This document shows, in pieces, positions 58,638 through 64,000 of a stretch of DNA of 64,000 bases (positions within the stretch are counted from its first letter, which is position 1; the number at the start of each line of letters is the position of its first letter). Source of the DNA: Persicaria tinctoria (lineage: Eukaryota > Streptophyta > Magnoliopsida > Caryophyllales > Polygonaceae); the NCBI GenBank assembly GCA_037127255.1, contig JBANSL010000013.1, forward strand, positions 55,391,688-55,455,687, written 5' to 3'. The notes beneath the pieces are model-generated. The model saw only the letters and a program-made list of their open reading frames with translations, did no database searches and was not told where the DNA came from. Position numbers and translations under genes: made by a program.

Positions 58638-60272
58638 TAAACTCTTAATTTAGAAGAGTTTAGGATGATGTGTCATTCATAGAGGCATTTTAGGAGTCTT
58701 AACTAATCATTATTATTTTTTTCATTTTTCTTTAATTTTCTTTAATTCTCCTTTTTTATTCATTTTCCTTTAATTCTCTTTTTTCTTTAATTTTACTAAC
58801 TATCTATATTTATATAAACTCTTAATTTAGAAGAGTTTAGGATGATGTGTCATTCGTAGAGAAATTTTAGGAGTCTTAACTAATCATTATTTTTTTTTTT
58901 CATTTTTCTTTGATTTTCTTTAATTCTCCTTTTTTATTCATTTTCCTTTAATTCTCTTTTTTCTTTCATTTTACTAACTATCTATATAAACTCTTAATTT
59001 AGAAGAGTTTAGGATGATGTGTCATTCGTAGAGACATTTTAGGAGTGTTAACCAATCATTATTATTATTTTCATTTTTCTTTGATTTTCTTTAATTCTCC
59101 CTTTTTATTCATTTTCCTTTAATTCTCTCTTTTCTTTAATTTTACTAACTATCTATATAAACTCTTAATTTAGAAGAGTTTAGGATGATGTGTCATTCGT
59201 AGAGAAATTTTAGGAGTCTTAACTAATCATTATTATTTTTTTCATTTTTCTTTGATTTTCTTTAATTCTCCTTTTTTTATTCATTTTCCTTTAATTCTCT
59301 TTTTTCTTTAATTTTACTAACTGTCTATATCTATATAAACTCTTAATTTAGAAGAGTTTAGGATGATGTGTCATTCGTAGAGACATTTTAGGAGTCTTAA
59401 CTAATCATTATTATTTTTTTTCATTTTTCTTTGATTTTCTTTAATTCTTCTTTTTTATTCATTTTCCTTTAATTCTCTTTTTCTTTAATTTTACTAACTA
59501 TTGGGCTTAATTCAAAATATTGAATTCAATCTAATATAACTATTGGGTTTAATCAAATTTATTTACGAACTATCTATATAAACTCTTAATTTATAAGAGT
59601 TTAGGATGATGTGTCATTCGTAGAGACATTTTAGGAGTCTTAACTAATCATTATTATTTTTTTCATTTTTCTTCGATTTTCTTTAATTCTCCTTTTTTAT
59701 TCATTTTCCTTTAATTCTCTTTTTTCTTTAATTTTACTAACTATCTATATCTATATAAACTCTTAATTTAGAAGAGTTTAGGATGATGTGTCATTCGTAG
59801 AGACATTTTAGGAGTCTTAACTAATCATTATTATTTTTTTCATTTTTCTTTGGTTTTCTTTAATTTTTCTTTTTTATTCATTTTCCTTTAATTCTCTTTT
59901 TTCTTTAATTTTACTAACTATTGGGCTTAATTCAAAATATTGAATTCAATCTAATATAACTATTGGGTTTAATCAAATTTATTTACGAACTATTGGGCTT
60001 AATTCAAAACATTGAATAATTATGGATTATGACACATCACATTTAAACAATGTTATAATGTTATAATGATATTATTATTACTAAGTAATTTAAAATATCT
60101 ATATTTATGTATTATACTCTGCATAAGATTTTAAAAAAAAATTCATGAGATAATTATAAGATACATTTGTTGTAACGTTTTTTTTATGATTTTTATCCTA
60201 ACATTTATTAATATTTTTATATATTATGTTTTAGTTTTAAAAAAACGCGCCATGGCGCGGGAATCGTACTAG
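58638..60272 (+). mobile_element. Helitron with a tandem array of its 5' end
   Basis: Seven more copies of the unit AAACTCTTAATTTAGAAGAG (or a one-base variant) begin at about 58639, 58816, 58988, 59159, 59337, 59580 and 59757; spacing is mostly 171-178 bases, once 243. Each continues with GATGATGTGTCATTCGTAGA or a close variant and a CT/TTTAATTCTC tail. After the last copy, a single unique part leads to a hairpin CGCGCCATGGCGCG and CTAG at 60269-60272. It is the same family as the minus-strand units in the GDSL intron (TTAATTTAGAAGA and GATGATGTGTCA shared). Confidence 0.78.
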
Positions 60273-61149
60273 TTATTATTATTATTATAAATATTTATAG
60301 GAAAAAAATGGATAAACAATGACTTTTTATGGGTAAAAAGTGAAATATGGATATTTATATATTTGAATTTTTTTTTAAAAAAATATGCAAAATAGGTCTC
60401 TATGAGTAGATAAAAATAATTTAAATTACAAAATAATTTTTTTTTATTAATATTTAATAAAGCGTTAAAATGAATTTTAAAAAACACAAACCCACCATGG
60501 CCCAGCTCTCCACCCATGAGTCGGGCTCAACTGCAAGGTAAGTTTTTGTTGGGCTCATGGCCAACTCGCCCTTTTTTTTTTCCTTTTCTTTTTTAGCTTA
60601 GGTGGATTATTGGTGAGCCCTTGGACTCACCAATAACTTTTTACTCTGATGCAAAGGGCTTTGTTGATTGGGCTTATTACTTTTTACCGATCGATATAGG
60701 GGCGTGTTATTGGGACGGCGTTTTTATTTGTCAAAAGGACAGTTTCGTTATCAATTCTTGGCATCAGCACCAATTTCACTGCCACCGACTCCCAGAGTTG
60801 ACACCAATTGCCCTACCGCCACTGAATCCTAGAGGCAACGTATATCTGCTTGAAAATTACCTGCGAGATTCCCCTGAAAGATGCCCTGCATGATGTCTAA
60901 TCAGTCCCTCCATCGGCACTCACACCCGGAGTCGGTAGGTCATGTCACCCAGTGTGCACAGGATTCCCCTGCAAATTAAAAGCTATGAAGATTCCCTACA
61001 AACTTCATCGATAGGGACATACAGTGTCGATGAACAACCCTCCCTTTGGCCTATAAATACCTTACACTCTCAACCTTCCCTCCATAAGTCAAAGTCAGTA
61101 GTGCATCGCCGTCGAGAAGTAAAACAAATTAAAATTCCCCTAAGTAAAA
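60273..61149. other. Intergenic DNA, possible LTR-like segment
   Basis: One open frame (60621-60893) shows no domain I recognise. A TATA-like CTATAAATAC lies at 61051-61060 and may belong to a degraded LTR leading into the fragment at 61150. No function claimed. Confidence 0.45.
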
Positions 61150-61712
61150 GTGGGAATTACTAATGTGGATAAAGCCTTCTTTCATGATAGATCATCTCAT
61201 GCCTTGGTGTGGAAGAAAGCTCTCTCTCGGATTCCTATTCGAAATCGACTCGGATTGGCTCCTGGGTTCTACTCAACATCTAACAAAGTGGTTGACATCG
61301 ACCAGATCTCGTGTCTTGGCTCAACTTGTGCTCGACCTCATCTTCTTCACTCGATCACGACCTCAGCTCCACTCGACATCGAGTAGGTTACTCGACGTCG
61401 ACTTCAAGTGTCGAGTGATTGCTCTTCATTGCTTCTGCTCGATGTGCTGGTTCCAATTTCCACTCAACGTCGAGTCACTCGGTAGACGTCGAGTGACTCT
61501 GCAGTAGACGTCTAGTGGTTTTCCAACTTGAATTCTGCTTCTCCGAATTGTCTCGATATTTACAATATTAAACAAGAACTAGTGTAGATCTCCATAATTG
61601 GAAAATAAGGACAAACTACATAAATTCTGTATGGATCAAACCTAGAAATATAAAATGAATACAAAAATCGATATGAATATAAGTGAAAATCATGGTTATT
61701 TGAGCGCACATC
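61150..61712 (+). repeat. LTR fragment related to the gypsy-type element
   Basis: It shares with the end of the 2588-4379 LTR the TCGA-motif cluster (about 61285-61510), then AACAAGAACTAGTGTAGATC, ATCGATATGAATATAAGTG and an end GAGCGCACATCA. It is diverged from both LTRs of that element, so it comes from another copy or subfamily. Confidence 0.7.
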
Positions 61713-61813
61713 AATTAGAAATGTCGATGTTGATATTTCTTGCATGAACTTTATATTGAAATTAGAGATCTTGTAATCGGGAAAGTACAGATTAAAGTTA
61801 GAAATGTGTAGGT

Positions 61814-62455
61814 GATGTGTGCCTATTTCACCATGTTTTGTACTCACTTTTATTTCGATTTCTGTTTATGTTTTATGCCTTTAGGTTGGGAAATTAGAGA
61901 ATTTGTGTAGTTGGTGTTTCATTACGAAGTATAGAGGTCTACACAATTTTTGGTCTCATTTCGCATGAATTGGAGACAGTTCGGGGCAATTTGGAAAAGA
62001 AGGAACCGAGATGGAATGTCACTCGATGTCTATTGAAGAAAACTCGAAATCTACTGGAGTGAAGCAGAATTGGAGACATTTCGGAACAATTTGGAGTTAA
62101 GCAAAATTTGATTGTCGAGTGAAACCCAAGTGGGTCGAGACGCGTTTTTGAGGAATCCGACTTGAAGGATAATTGCTTACATATGAAGACAAGATCTTTT
62201 AATCTCCTTAGATACTTCTATCGTTATGGGTTAAACTCCATTTACCATGGGAAACTTTTATTTATTTATGTTATTTTAATTAGGAAGTTTTATCTTTTGC
62301 AATCAGGATAAAGATTTATTTCCTTGGCTAGCAAGGATTGATCTACTGTAAATAAAGGCATTAGGCCTAGGTTTTAAATTGTCCAATTCCACATGCAATA
62401 TTTGTGCTCCCAAGAGTTAGAGAGAAAGAGGAGGTCAAGTGCAGAGAGAGAGAGA
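61814..62455 (-). repeat. Inverted, diverged LTR of the same family
   Basis: On the minus strand the order is: AATTGGAC-AATTT-like start, a segment around GCCTAATGCCTTTATTTACAG (TATA region, about 62360), and an end region matching the family LTR end (GTAGACCTCTATACTTCG, AAATCGAAATAAAAGTGAG, GGCACACATCA). It is shorter than the family LTRs and has few TCGA motifs. The GA microsatellite at about 62442-62458 marks its upstream edge. Confidence 0.55.
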
Positions 62456-62459
62456 GAGA

Positions 62460-62705
62460 TGATGTGCGCTCAAATTACCATGTTTTTCGCTTACGTCTAT
62501 ATCGATTTCTTTACATATTTTATATTTCTGGGTTTGATTTATACAGAATCTGTGTAGTTTAGTCTTATTTGCCAATTATAGAGATCTACACTAGTTCTTG
62601 TTTAATTTCGCAGAAATTGAGACATTTTACGAGAAATTCGGAGAAGAGGAGAAAGCTATCCAGAGCACTCGATATCGACCCAAGCAACTTGATATTGAGT
62701 AGATG
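62460..62705 (-). repeat. Second inverted LTR end of the same family
   Basis: It starts TGATGTGCGCTCAAAT on the plus strand (LTR end read on minus), with TATATCGATTTCTTTACATA, GAGATCTACACTAGTTCTTG and two TCGA-motif copies near 62670 and 62690. Homology fades after about 62705. Confidence 0.65.
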
Positions 62706-64000
62706 CTGAGCCCCGGAAATCGAGCATAATTGATCTGGGAAAAACATGCTCAATGAACAGAAGTTGAAAATCTCCAATTTTGATAAATGCCAATAAAATT
62801 CTACTAAAAAGGATGGGGTAGTACCTGAAAAAGTGATTGTATTGGCTTGATGAGGTGATTTCCAGTTCTTGATTCAATGTGTCTGTTGTGACATTTTAGA
62901 TTGGTAAGCGAAACTATTAAGTTGCAACTTCCACGGTAGCCCCTGTCGTGCTTTAATCTCCTATATGGACTGACTGGAATTCAACATCAAAGGAGATGAA
63001 AGTATGGTGCACAAGAAGGGAAGGTTGCGTAAAGTCTTAATCACGCTCAACCAACTAAACATACTAATAGTTCACATGCAAAAAACTCTGAAATTCAAAT
63101 TTCATACCTCATTATTCCCATCTAACAAACTACATAATTCTATTGTACCAAAATCGCGTTTTTTTTAACAGTCTCTTTTAAACATTAAATTTCCACAAGA
63201 GGCTGATTAGGATAAGATAAGCATGATCCATCATCCATTAAATGGTTAGCTTAAGATCATCTTATAAGATTGATGGATAAAGATCTAGAACCCCAAAAAT
63301 TTCAAAATAATAAAAGAACTTCATGAATTTCAGCCCCCCCAGATCCTACCAACTGACACTTCAACGAAAATTCATAGAAGATTGAATGTTGAATGCTCTC
63401 ATTGGAACTGCAAAGGGTTGCATCAACTGCATTGATGGATGTTGAATGCTCTTGGTCTTTCACTAACATACTGATCACGTGGAAATTATCTATAGAAACA
63501 CTAAAGTAGGTAGAATAGTGAACTTGTCAAAGGAAGTTATCACTCGCAGCTGCATTCCATGACCTTCAAACACATAAGGGTTCAATGTAGAAATGAAAGG
63601 AAAACATTTGTAAGGCTTTTCATAATAAGAGACAATTATGTGGTTTTGATGAGTAAAATGATCCCAACAATCAGAATATAGATACTGTGACAACACAAAA
63701 AGTACCTACACACCATTCCAGCTGATAACACAAAGAGAGACTAGATGTTTTTTCCAAGTCTCCTAGTTATTGATTTTTGATGCACTTGGATTGTTCTCTT
63801 CCTTTGTTTGTCAACTCATTTTCTTTCCCTTTTTTAGGGAGAAGTATGCATGGGGTTCTCCACTTTTCATTTTTCCTTCCTTTTGTAACTTTCTTCTTCC
63901 TTTAGCCAAAGGATAGCAAACAAACAAAGAGAAAATTTGCGGTAGCCAAAAATAAGGGAAATAACATGTGCTGAAGTCTTAAATGTCCTTTAGATTACAA
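62706..64000. other. Intergenic DNA at the right edge
   Basis: No coding region, RNA gene or repeat boundary that I can support. Open frames are short and AT-rich. Confidence 0.5.

Noticed and set aside
58195..59960. CRISPR-like array
   Set aside because: Repeats are 100 bases or more with no unique spacers, ends match Helitron termini, and the DNA is eukaryotic.
60621..60893. 90-codon open frame as a gene
   Set aside because: No recognised domain, no splice or promoter context, next to degraded LTR sequence.

Overview
The window is nuclear DNA from a flowering plant, most likely a eudicot. The supporting evidence is spliced genes with GT-AG introns, plant-type Ty1/copia and Ty3/gypsy retrotransposons, CACTA, hAT, Mutator-like, Stowaway-like and Helitron elements, and AT-rich intergenic DNA. 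I see no bacterial operon, CRISPR array, rRNA gene or long organelle segment. The species cannot be fixed from the sequence.

Only two host genes look intact, both on the minus strand. One is a five-exon GDSL esterase/lipase (32994 down to 22807; 356 codons before the stop), whose second intron is 8.8 kb long and packed with transposons. The other is an 18-exon leucine-rich-repeat receptor kinase (57596 down to 52715; 989 residues) of the HPCA1-like LRR VIII-1 type. In both, the exons I placed by splice sites add up to a whole number of codons.

Layout. 1-18312: a nest of decayed retrotransposons. Copia-A (1-2587 and 11118-11846) is split by an 8.5-kb Ty3/gypsy-type element on the minus strand (2588-11117) that has LTRs, a tRNA-Asp primer site, gag and protease but no visible RT, RNase H or integrase. 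Copia-B (11847-about 13580) and Copia-C (about 13590-18312) follow. 18313-22743: MITEs and a GC-rich retroposon with a 16-bp target duplication. 22807-32994: the GDSL gene; its intron holds two Helitrons, a chain of Helitron-end units, a 640-bp tandem duplication carrying a hAT MITE, and a Mutator-like element inside a LINE end. 33931-51980: Copia-D, hit twice by large CACTA elements (36884-42960, 3-bp duplication CCT; 45563-51685, duplication GTG). Both CACTAs lack a visible transposase and carry exon-like pieces of host genes; one piece resembles the nucleoporin SEH1. 52715-57596: the receptor kinase. 58195-60272: a second, forward-oriented Helitron-end array of the same family as that in the GDSL intron. 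61150-62705: inverted and direct LTR fragments related to the gypsy-type element. The rest is low-information intergenic DNA.

The most unusual signals are: a short near-palindromic motif with a TCGA-nn-TCGA core, repeated in both the LTRs and the coding part of the gypsy-type element, where it reads as VDVDQ; Helitron arrays at two loci in which a Helitron 3' end abuts the next unit at the same internal position; and host exon capture by CACTA elements.
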